Below, one piece after another: positions 39,901-51,400 of a stretch of 64,000 nt of DNA. The DNA is from Sclerurus mexicanus. Taxonomy: Eukaryota; Chordata; Aves; Passeriformes; Furnariidae. How positions within the stretch are numbered: position 1 is the first letter of the stretch; each line of letters opens with the position of its first letter. The position numbers and the translations under genes are program-made. The stretch lies in the NCBI GenBank assembly GCA_013396755.1, contig VWZF01013053.1, positions 2,489,707-2,553,706 on the forward strand. The letters run 5' to 3'. The notes under the pieces are model-generated. The model saw nothing but the letters and a program-made list of their open reading frames with translations. It had not been told where the DNA came from and made no database searches.

Positions 39901-41435
39901 TATTAGTTCTATTTCTCAGCAAACTCCGGTACAGTAATAGATTATGGAAGCTGGGTTCTGGATTTTATGATACTATAAAATAACATATGAAATATTATTT
40001 AATGCTAAATTTTGTAAACAAATAAGATAAGCTCTCTCCAAACTGTACACCCACTCAGTTCCAGCTTGGGTTTGACTTCTCTCTGAGAATGCACAGCAAA
40101 AGAAAAACAGCAGCACAGCTGCCTGGAGTGTCACCTTGTGTTTGTAACAGACTTATTTTTTCCCAGTTTTTATTAAGCAAATGGCAGAAAAGAAAGGTGA
40201 AGTATTTACAACTGTTTCCTATAATTTTATTTTTTGATTCACACAATTTATTCATCTATAACTTAACAAAACAGAACAGAAACATCGCAAAAGGTCACTT
40301 TGATGTAGAAACATGAAAATCCCCAGCATCATTCCAAGTAGGTTTATGATGTGGAGCTTGAAATGCTAGATAAACTGAGAAAAAGATATTAAAGTAAACG
40401 TCATAATGAAAGCAATATATAAATACCATATAATACTGTGCTGTGCTTGTCACTTGGAAAGGAAGTGCAAATCAAATTCTAATAAATATGACATACTAGT
40501 TCAGAGTGTAATGGTGCATTTACCACAAAAGACAATTACATTTTTTTTTAATTGAATGCTGATTAATGAAGCTTTACCTTACCTTTCAGAATGCCTACAA
40601 CAGAGTGTTTTGGAAAGAGAGTCTCAAGTCAGAGTCTAATTAAAATCCTCTGCATGTCCTACTGCACCTATGCTCCTGTTGTTTAGGGGTTTTTGGTTGC
40701 TTTGCATTGTTTGGGTTTTTTTAGGAGTGTCTGATTTATTTTTTTTGTATGCAAATTATTCACTTTATTAAATATACACAAATATATACACACAAAACTA
40801 TATGTGTGCATGCATTTTCTATAGCTATTTATGGAGAATAAATGCAAGTATTATTATCCAGTATTTACTTACAAAACTACACAACCACTGAACTATTTTT
40901 GTGGCAATAAATACCTCATTAGAAAGTAAAACAGACAGTAAGAGCTGTCAGGTTTAAATATTTAGTGACAGAGTATTAGGCTTCTGACTATTGAAATTAC
41001 TCCAAGCAGCCTTAAAGCTGCTGCAGCTGGACAGCTGAGGAAGGGGCTAAGGGAAGCACTTGCTAGGAGGGAAGCCAGCTGAGAAACAACCTACTTGTGT
41101 CCTGCAGCAAAAAAAAATACAAACTGAAGTACAGGAGTCCTACAGAAAGGAGAAGCCCATATTTGTATGAACATAAAGACAGGCATGGTAGATGCAGGTG
41201 TCTTGTAGGACATGGCCATCTCAAGAGCAGCCTGAACAGGACTGCCAGCAGCAGCTCAGGGCACCCTTCCTGGTGACAGGTTGAGTACAAATCAAAGTGC
41301 TATTTCAGCCACTGAAGCTTTCTGGCCAACACTACTAACCAAAAGTCATTTCACCACAGTGAATAGTGGTAAATAGAAATTAGAAAGCCCAGTGAATGAA
41401 ATGGGAATGAAGTAGCAATGCTGCCCCTAAACAAA
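33956..41435. other. Intron-like unique sequence, no gene recognised
   Basis: About 7.5 kb of AT-rich sequence contains no recognisable exon or transposon. Simple runs include A12 at 35536-35547, A13 at 37165-37177 and a (ta)6 run at 39724-39735. Open frames stay at or below 113 codons and look like chance. Confidence 0.6.
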
Positions 41436-41518
41436 TTACAGAATCATCTAGGTTTGAAAAGACCTCTAGGATCATCAAGTCGAATCACCACCTGGTCAAC
41501 TAGGCCATAGTACTAAGT
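41436..41518 (-). mobile_element. Very short CR1 LINE 3' fragment
   Basis: The plus strand reads acagaatcatctaggtttg, aaaagacctctaggatcatc and aagtcgaatcacc, ending ctaggccatagtactaagt. This is the complement of a CR1 3' terminus of a different subfamily from the 29681 copy. The sense strand is minus. It retains only about 80 bp and is followed by AT-rich sequence. Confidence 0.8.
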
Positions 41519-44500
41519 AATTAATAATAATAAATAAAACAGAATTAAAGCAAATCCTATTACTCAAGCTGTGACATTTTTCTCTAACACACCCACCACT
41601 TTTTGATGACAAGGGCAATGATTCGGCCTTCCAGTCATCTCTTCAGCTGCAATAATCCAACGAGCCACTATCCTGACCAACAGGGTATTTGACATGTCCC
41701 TACTGAGCCCATTATTGCAGAGGGACAGTGGCCGGTAAGTCGATGGAACAGATGACACCACAGTGTGGTGTCACCTCATTGCCAGTCTGAGGTGGTTGTA
41801 CACTCAGAGGACAGTCCAGGTGGAAACCAGCTTTGTTTACAGAGCAGTAAGCGATGCAGCAGATTCTAGCACAGCCCTCAGATTTCACACACCAATGAAA
41901 CAGCATTGCCAAGGCTTCAAAAAACATTTGATAATGCACTCAGAAGCCACTTTATTTCTCACAGTAAAATAATAAGAAATGCCAAGATGACAGTGAAAGC
42001 CACCTCGAAGAGGACTAGAAGGTTTGATTGTTTGGGACAGGCAATATTCACTTTGTCTTCAAAAAAAACAACATTAATGAAAAAAAAAATTGTGAAAAGA
42101 CAAAAATACTAAGCAAGTTATCTTTTTTTTTAATATATAGTTTAAACGCTCCTTGGAATGCTAAAGACCTCTACAAAGCATAACAGGCCAGGCACATGCC
42201 TGATATTACTCCCCTTAGCCCAGTCTGGGCAGGCCAGAGAAGAGCCACGCTCAGCATCCAACAGCGACCACGATCCCAAACTCTGACTGGCTTTTAAATG
42301 ATGCCAAGTTGATCGATATGTCCCTTCTGATTTACTATATACTTTTTTTTGGTTCAGTGAAGTTAAACATGCAGAAGAGAATAATGTGTCAACTAGGAGA
42401 TTAGTTTTACAACGGATATGTTGAAGTGAATAAATTGCACCTTCATTAACAGAAGTAGGCCATACGCCGAAAAAGTCATTGGATTCGCTTCACTGGTGAA
42501 CTAGAGCAACAATATCCGATTAGAAAGCCTCAGCAGTTCAAAAGTCTTTAAAGGCAGGTCCAGTGGTTTTACAATTAATTTTTAATGATATTGTTCCATC
42601 TGGGAGATTCACTTCAAGTGCCAAATGGGTTCCCTGAGCTGAAGTATTAGCTTCAACAAACTTGACACATCTACAATCTGTCTAGTATCTCTTTAAAATA
42701 CTATTAAAAGCTTTATGGGAATAAGCTATCATTATTTGTGCTTACTTATTCTCCAGCACTTTTCAAGGTTCTGTAACACATCCATAGTAGGAAACATGAG
42801 CAATTAACAGATTTTTTTTTTTTGACAATTTGGAAGGCCTGAAAGCTTGCTAATCACAATAGTCACATAAAAACAGTAGGAAGAATTGGGTTTTATTCCA
42901 ACTGGATTACATGACAACCCTTCCTTTTGGAAAAAAATATCAATCAAGGTTTCTGATTTCATAAATTAAAATAAATGACCTCTAAAATCAAAGCAAAATT
43001 AGTCCCCATAAAGATGACTTTTTTGTAACCTTTCATGGCTTTAAAACTGAATGGGGCTTAGAAACTAAATTCCTTTCTCTCAGAATTCTTACTAAATATT
43101 GCCAGTAACATGGGCTCAAACTGCTGCTGTTAAACACAGCTTCCAACTTCCAAATTTTAAGCACAAAAAGATAAATCCTTCTTTGTCTCAGAAATAGCTA
43201 TATGTTACACTTTTCATATTTCAGCATAATTTTTATTCAGTTACCCAAGTACAGCAACAACACTAAGATTTTATATGCGTAAGTCAGAATGGTATTTAAG
43301 TGCATACCTACACATACTTTTAAGTACTTAAAACTTACGACATCTGTACAATTAGAACAAACAAATTTTTGTAACATTTCTACATGAAAATACAACTATT
43401 TTTCAACACGCAGCCTATAAACTAAAAATGATTTTGTCTCCAGGGAAATGTCAATGTTTCTTCAATTGTGTTTAAAAAAAAGTGCACATGAAGCTATTGA
43501 GCTGTATTTTGACACTGTATTTCTACTCCAGGATATTTTTCTATGACCACAGGCCTCACCCCATGAAAGCAAAAAGCAATTGCTGGAAACCACCACTGTT
43601 ATCAGCTTAGGAACCCAGCAGGATAGAAAGCTTTCAGCTAAATTTTTTGGTAGTTAAAAAACAAACAAAAATCACCAAACTTCATTTCTAAAACTGGAAC
43701 GTATTTATGGAAGCATAGAAGGCTGTCTCCTTCACCCAAAGTTATTGCATGACTCATATTAAATGGAGCAGCTCCAAGAGAGGTGGGAAGGAGATCAAGC
43801 TCAGCCTCTGATTCAGCAAGTGCTTAATAAGGATGATCATACTGAGAATAAAAATTTTGAAGCTGGGGCATCTCCTCAAAAAAAAGAAGTCAAGAACTTA
43901 ATGCAAAAAAAATACTGCAGGTAGTATTGCTAATATTTAAATCAAATTGTTATTATCTATGCCAGATCTGGTCTCATATTCTCCCTTTTAAACAATAATT
44001 GCTCCAGCACTGTGGTTTTCTGATCCTGCAACAGACAACTTAGCACAAAGCTCACAGGGCAATTTTTAGCCATTTTGCCACTGGAAATCAGCTGATACCT
44101 ACTCTTATATCAGTTTCTTCCCTTTATAAAATATGTAAATACTTACCCAAATTCACATTTTAGAACAGATGTACTTTTTACAGTCAGCAAACAGAAGTCT
44201 TTCATGGACAAAATCACACCTACGCCACTTATGAAAAAACTATCTAATATAGCTGAGAAGAAGTAACATGAACACCTCCATTCTGTGTTATTTCTCCTTC
44301 ATCGAAAAGCATTAAGAATTAAAAGCAGAGATTCACAGTACCAGAGAAAGAATAAAGAACTGAAAGACGATTCTAAAGGTCACATTATCTTAACAAAGTG
44401 CCACTTTCTGACAGTGTGACACTGATACAGAAGCAATATACTCCATTTACCAGGAGCTGCTCTATGAGATCCATGCCCTCTGCACTCTAAACAAAGAAAT

Positions 44501-44847
44501 TAGTGATCTCCCTCAAAGGTCACCCAGCGAGTGGGATATTTCTCAGTTGCTGAGGCGAGCAGCTCCGGTGCTGATTGCTGCAGCTCAGTGAATTGGGGGA
44601 GTCCCAAACCAGGGGGACCTCAGGAGGAGCCCAGAGAGCCACCAGGAGGGCTCAAGTCATGGGACAGCAGCTGATGGGACCCCAGCAGGGCTAGGAGCAA
44701 TGGCATCCAAGACCCTCCCACACACACACATAGCAGAGAAGCCCTTAGGGAGCACTAGTGACCACAAGTGCTGTCAACAGGGTGGGAAAACAGGGTCTGG
44801 AGCAGCACTTTGCATGGCAAGGCTGACCAGGGAGCAATGGTATCACC
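41519..44847. other. Intron-like sequence, no gene recognised
   Basis: No exon is recognised. A 9-bp-arm palindrome lies at 41753-41773. A stretch at about 42400-42530 keeps five CpG dinucleotides in an otherwise AT-rich context. A T-run occurs near 42812-42823. The last 300 bases (about 44560-44847) are more GC-rich and adjoin the CR1 copy; they may be a more diverged upstream part of that element, which I could not confirm. Confidence 0.55.
41753..41773. repeat. Inverted repeat, 9-bp arms, 3-base spacer
   Basis: The arms tgacaccac and gtggtgtca flank the spacer agt in a perfect interrupted palindrome. The half-site resembles, but does not equal, a T-box half-site (GGTGTGA). No function is assigned. 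Confidence 0.65.
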
Positions 44848-45480
44848 TAGTGGAAAAGGACCTGGGGGTGCTGGTCAACAGGCAGCTGAACGTAAGCCAG
44901 CGTGTGCCCAGGAGGCCAGAAAGGCCAATGGCACTTGGCCTATATCAGGAATAATGCAGCCAGCAGAGCCAGGGCACTGACCACCCCCCTTTATTCAGCA
45001 CTGGTGAGGCCACACCTCACCTGTTCAGTTTTGGGCCCTCCCAACCAGACATTGAGAGGCTGGAGCCTGTCCAGAGCTAGGGAAGGGTCTGGAGCATGAG
45101 TCACATGAAACCTGGCTGAGGGAGGTGTTTAGCCTGGAGAAAAGGAGGGTCAGGAGCGACCTTGTCACTCTCTACAATTACCTGAAAGGAGGCTGTAGCC
45201 AGGTGGGGGGCAGTCTCTTCTCCCAAATAACAAGCAACAGGACGAGAAAACGGCCCAAAGCTGTACTAGGGGAGGTTTAGGTGGGATATCAGAAAAATAT
45301 CTTCGTAGAAGGAGTTGTTAATCATTGGAACAGTCTCCACAGGGAACTGGTGGAGTTGCCATCCATGAAGGGACTTAAAAGATGTGTAGATGTGGCACAC
45401 AGCGACATGTGGTGGAAGTGGCAGTGTTTGGTCAAGGATTGGACTTAGAAGTTCTTTTCCTACCTAAATGATTCTATTAA
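44848..45480 (+). mobile_element. CR1 LINE, 3' part with the end of ORF2 (decayed)
   Basis: This is the longest CR1 copy in the window and the only one in plus orientation. It encodes recognisable pieces of the CR1 ORF2 C-terminus: KDLGVLVNRQLN in one frame, then YIRNNAASRARALT and PLYSALVRPHL in another, followed by the RGRFRxDIRKNFF-type region and HWN in decayed form. The frame change and stops show it is dead. The 3' end is gattctatt, the avian CR1 terminal motif. Left-edge placement is uncertain because the GC-rich DNA upstream may also belong to it. Confidence 0.92.
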
Positions 45481-48400
45481 AACTGAGGCATTTGCCAATG
45501 ACAGTAGGTATCGAAGAAGCATCTGATCTGGGCCCTGCAGAGAGTCTTAAAAAATGTCAACAGAACTGAAACAACCTCTCCCCAGACCACACTTTTTTGT
45601 ACCACAGGACAAATTTTCGATCTCTTGCAAGACTGCAGGCTACAATATTTCAGTCACAGATCCAGAATCTTTTATTCTTTCCAGAACATATTTATTTGAA
45701 GAAGCGTTATCTCCTCTTAGCAGGCATGGAAAGCAACAACCTCCAGTTTCCAAGTGCTACTTACGTGCATTAAAAAATGGACGTAATGATAGAAACAAAC
45801 CATCAGCTACATCCCTGCCTGGCTCTGAATGTGAAATCCTGTATGCCAGCCTAAAGATAGGCTTGTTATATAAGATACACCCAATGCTAGTTCATGGGAA
45901 CCGTTCCATAACAACAGACCATGACAGCCTATTACTTAATGTGCCACTGAGCCGATGCAACTCAGATAATAACACACAGGGAAATTTAACGCTTCCCAGA
46001 ACATACCATTCTTTCTACAAGAGCCCCCTTTCCAACTCTCACGGCAAAGGAGCTGGTCTGCCAGCAACAAGTGGACCTATATTTAAAGGTTATTAAAAGG
46101 GCAAGAATCAAGAAAACAGTAAAGATCAGCTCTGCAAAGCTCAATATTCAAAAAAGAAAAAAAATAATATGCTGACATTTCTTCATAAAATGTGAAACTA
46201 ACATTGAGATAAAAAGATGAATAGAAAGGAATTCAGAGAACTAAATGTATGTTTTGTGAATAAGATGTATCTCTAGCAGTCATTTACTGTTCTGACCTTA
46301 TCAAGCTTATCTGGGTCTGGTAGAGCTGTTTAACACCAAACGAACCAACCAACTGGAGAACTGGGAAAGCAGAGCATCTCACAGGAACTCAAATGCTAAT
46401 TTGCCAGGAAACCTTATTTTCATGAAAACAGTGTATTAAAATGACACTCCTTTGAAGATCTCCTGTCTCTAAGTTTATTGGGATCTTTCTATCTGCATTT
46501 TAGTGAATATCTTTGGGTGAAATAAACTCACCAGTTATTCAAATATATTATTTTGGTGAAATGGTATTAATGGTAACACTAACAATGCCATAGCACTGTG
46601 TGTAACACAAACAACGATTTTCTTGCTGTTCTGCTGCTCAGAGCAAAATTTCACTGAGCTACATTGATCCTTTTACTTGTAAATGATGAAAATTTGTGGA
46701 GGGGGAGGAAATAAATCAATCTGGTAGGGTGGGATTTGCATGCAAGATCTAAAGAGAAAAACTGGGCTATGCCAGATGTTGTGTGGAAGAGCTCTAGGAC
46801 TGATGGAGTAGTCGATCTCCCTCAGTCTGTCTGCTTCGTTCTTGACTTAAGCATAAGCCCATCATGTCCAGCAATTTCTACAGAGCCTCCCTTCCAGACA
46901 CAATTCAAATCCAAACCCACCTCTTGGAATAATGATGACACTGCAGCTTTGTGGGGCAAAAGGGAAAAGAAGCAAAATTCTTTCCTTCATCCTTGGAAGA
47001 ATGCTTTCCCTCAGAAGGATGAGCTGCTGTTTCAAGGGCTGCTTACATACTTTGCAGTGAAGTGCCACTGGATAAAATTTCAAACTGAAGTACCTAAATG
47101 CTGCTTGAGGTATCAGCAAACACCAAGCTCTACACCTTTTATTGGGCAATATAACTTAGAACTCCTAAAACTGAAGCCCTTTCTTAATGGATTCCTCCCA
47201 CTTATACATCTCAGCTTCAATCTGTTTTTTAATTTTTTCAAAAGTAAGCTAGCATTACTTACTTATCATTAAAATAAGAAGAACAAACTGATTAGCAGTT
47301 GTAAAGTACATTAGAGATAATCTATTAGGACAGAGTAGGTAAACCCAAAAAGTATCATTGATGATACTGATGAGATATTGATAATGTAAATTTATTCCTC
47401 TTTAATAAGTCGTACTAGTACTGTTTTTGACCAAATCAAGACGGTATTATTATTTTCTGAAAAACTTTTATACTTTATTATTGCAATCACTTTTTCTAAT
47501 TTCATGCTTCCCTAACTTTATTACTGTTAATTTTACTCACTTAATTCTGGCTATTTTCTACCATTTACTGGGAAAACAGACAGAACTTCATAGTTTTCTG
47601 ATAAGTAAAAGTTAAATGGCTTTGTGAAAAAGGATATTTGTCTGTACAGTATGCTTCTTTCCATCACTGGAAGTCCTCTGACATCCTACAATATTTATCT
47701 AGGTAATTCCCGTAAAAAAAAAAGTCCTCTGGCCTCAGAGCAGAGGCCAAGGCAGAATGAGAGCAGCAGCGACTTGAGAGACCCATGTGGCTGTGACCCA
47801 AGGAACACTCCCACCCACTCCAGTTTGGTTTTGGATCACATTTTGTGTTTGCATATTCTCTCACTTAAGTCTTCTGTCACTGCTGACTGAAATCCAAGCA
47901 ATAATTAATGTAATACAAGCCAAAGTGGATCAACATCTTGCACTCAATTACCTTTATTAAGAAAATGATTCTTCCTCCCCCAATAACATTTTATTTTTGG
48001 TGAGAAGATCAGCTTGGAATTGTTGGAATACTCATGTGATTTTGCAGTCAGGTTACAACTAAACAACAAATGTTGGACTCGTGCGTTAGAACAAAGAAAA
48101 AGTCTGTGTCAGCCAAACTTCTAAACGCAAGTCAAAGATTAATGTATTTATGCAAAATTCTCAATACCCTTTCCCTTTACTTTTCCCTTAATATTTGAAA
48201 GGTAAGGGTACAGAAGAGCTGTAAATCAGTGCAATTTCAATAGCCTGATGCAGACAGCTTTCTCGTGTGTTTTATGTCTAATGGGCTATACAACAAAAGC
48301 CTAATGTCTATAACTGAAAAGATATTTATATTCATAATGTAAAAGAACTGGAGAACGAGTCTTTAGAATATTGTAGCTTTCAGTCATCTTGGCTTTAACT

Positions 48401-51400
48401 CCAGAACTAGTGCCGGATTATTAGAAAAAACTGCTGTATTTCCCTCTTTCATTCTGCATTAGCGTGACAGTAGAAATAATAAACTAAGGAACTTGAAATA
48501 TGTTACTACACTGTGAGTCCTTACGGGTGTATGTGCTAATTTTTCAGTATTTGCAGCTCCATCTGATACCATTTTCCAAGCTTCTCCAGTCAAAGCATTT
48601 CTCTAAAACAGCCAAAGTCACTGTTCAAGATTATCTGGCATTGATTCACAGTTCTAATTATGAATTATCCTCTCCACAAGCAAGGCAGATTAGAAATATT
48701 TCAAAATAAATGAGTGTAATGAGACATCTTTCCAGTTCCATTTGTTCTTACATGATGCAATGAAAAGTTAAATGCTATAACCACAGCTCCCTAAGGTTGC
48801 ACACACCAGGTTATGCTCATTTGTTGTTTCCTTCAGAAATAAACACAAAAAAAAAAAAAGGCCAATTGCTAAAAAAAACCCCAAACCTGAAGGAGACTAT
48901 GTTCAGGTTTGTTTTTTTTCCTTGAAATAGACAATTCCCTGGAAACAAAATGACTTTGTGAAGCTTTTGTTTGGACTAAAAATGCCCTCTTGTGAAAGCA
49001 CCCTGGCTCAATCATGCCATCCACTGGAGCTGATTATTTAGATTTGGTGTTGCTTGGAGATTTTACAATATTCAAGAAGCTCAGCCATGTGAGTCGAAGT
49101 ATTAGCATGAATCTCTTTGGAGCAACACGGTTCAGTTTTACAAACCCCTTTAAAACAGTGTTTCACAGAGTGGAAAAGCAAAACCAGTTGCGTTCAGCTT
49201 GTCTACCCAAAGACACTTCAAACTTTTCAGCTCTTTTTTTTTTCCCCTCTCCTATCTCATTAAAAACACATTTTGCTTTCAGTAACACACCAGAAAGAGT
49301 TTATGGACTAAACCACCACGATCCTGACCAATGTAAGTGAGTAAAACAAGTGGCTCTTTGCCCTCAGGCAGCTGAAAACCTTCCATCCCATAGCTGCACC
49401 TCCCAGACAGCAACGACCACTTCCTCCCCTGAAGCCTCATGTGCTGCCCTTCATTTCTGCATCCTATGATGTCATTTTATCATTAGACATTATTATATGA
49501 CTCAAATGCCAGAAAAAAAGGTCAGGTTTTAAACCTTCTCTCCCATCACCTTGCTCTCATAAACCATAAATACATGCAGCCCTTCAGAAACAGAGCGAGC
49601 CACCCAGCCTAGCTGGCTAATTGATGATAATATTTTAATTCTCTGGAACTGAAGGGAATGGATGCACATGCAGCATTACCTAAACCTGCTAACTGTGACA
49701 GCATGTGAAGGACCTTGCGTCCCTAATGGCACACCGCTGCATCAGAGACAAGCAGAGCAACAAACATCTTATTAAACAAGTGCAGAAAAGCAAAAGGCAG
49801 GAGCCTCCAGGGCCATGTTAATTATCTCAGGGTCGAAGTGGCTCCGAAGCTGTCTCGCAGGCTGCACGGCAGTCAGATGGCAGCGCCAACACACTGAAGT
49901 CCCCAAGGTCCTGCAGTTACAGCACTGTCATATTTCAAATGACAGGTAATACTTAGGAACATGCCGACACTAACCTCCTCAATTATATTCAATGTCAAGG
50001 CTTTCATGCTGAAGCAACTGCTAATTTTCAACATACACACACTTGCTGACAAAAGGTACTTTATCAAAGAAGGGACTTTAGGGTATCTGCTGCAGATCCT
50101 TTTTGGCACAGTGGGAATACTGTCCTCCATGCAAGCTCTCAAAGGATGAAATAAACTCTGCCTTTAGTCAGGCATACAAACATCACAATATGCTGTATTT
50201 GCTTTGCTGACAGACAGTGCCTTTGCACAGAAATCTCACTCTGTTATTAACAGCACCACGGACAAACAAATATTCTCCTGGTGTTTATTTGAACTTCCTT
50301 TAAAGAGAAAGGCCCAGGGAGCGTGGGCTATGGCAATGCCTCAGGTGATCCAAGCAGCAAGACTAAAAAGACAAAGTGCCACCTCCCAAGAGCAGCCACG
50401 TGTGCCACAGAGCAATTTCAGTGCAATAATCAAGGAAAATGTAAGCATGGAATTGAAAAAAGAAAGACATTTAAACATGCAAACACGATTCCTTGTTTAT
50501 TCCCATATTTGCACTTTGCAGAATTTAACTGAAAATACAATTAACTTGATTGGACAGTCTAGAAGAGAGATTGGGTGGCACAGATATGGCTACGGGTGAA
50601 TGAACACGGTCTCATTAGAGCTTTCTACTCATTCAGGCAGCTTCTCCCACTTGCAGTCATTAATATCAACTGGAGACAGATTCTGCTGTGAGTTGCACCA
50701 ATTTAAATCCAGAGCAACTCCTATCTGGCCTCCAATTTGCATTAATGGTCAAAGGTGGCACACTGAGATGAAGCATGATGAAGGCAGCACCATGTTTAGG
50801 AAGAGAAGGAGCATTACCCCAGCAGAGAGGCTCAGAATTTAAAGGGACACCACAATGCAAAGGGGCAGTTGTTTGAAATACATTAAAAAAAACTGCTAAA
50901 ATAAAAAATAGCATTTAAAAAAGGTTAGGTATTTGTATTCTTAATTTTTTTTTTAGTTGTGTAAAAGCAACTTCAATGTCTCATTATTATTTTTGTTAAC
51001 ACTTACAATGTAGTAACACAAGCATCCAAAAATGCCATATTCCCACAGAACTGGCCTGGATAGCATTTGACATTTTAGCAGTTACTTGTTCAAATGCTTA
51101 GATTTGAAGAGTATTAGATCTGCCCTGGTTACCCTTCTTACCTTGCAGAAAAATACATAAGTCTGGTTTTTAGTAGATGAGTAGCAACACCATCTGTAAG
51201 TGATGTAAATAAGAACTGTGGCTACACTATGTAGTCTTAGAGCCTCATGTTCATACAGCAACTCCTGCACAGCCCTGGAGCAAAGCTATGACTTTCCTGC
51301 ATCTCATGATCCAAGAATTCCTTTATAACGATACCTATATTGCCCATGTTAACACTGACTCCGAAACGAGAAAGTGCTGAGGTATTAAAATCACAGAAGA

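Noticed and set aside
44560..44847. GC-rich DNA left of the plus-strand CR1 as a CpG-island promoter
   Set aside because: It has few CpGs and no transcript evidence, and it is more likely a diverged part of the CR1 insertion or another old repeat.
45554..46096. 180-codon open frame as a protein-coding gene
   Set aside because: No recognised domain, no promoter, splice or homology evidence; an open frame of this size is near the upper end of what chance gives in 64 kb. Listed only as something to check.
46736..47272. 178-codon open frame as a gene
   Set aside because: Same reasons. The C-terminal hydrophobic run (LLKLKPFLNGFLPLIHLSF) reflects T-rich DNA rather than a convincing membrane helix.
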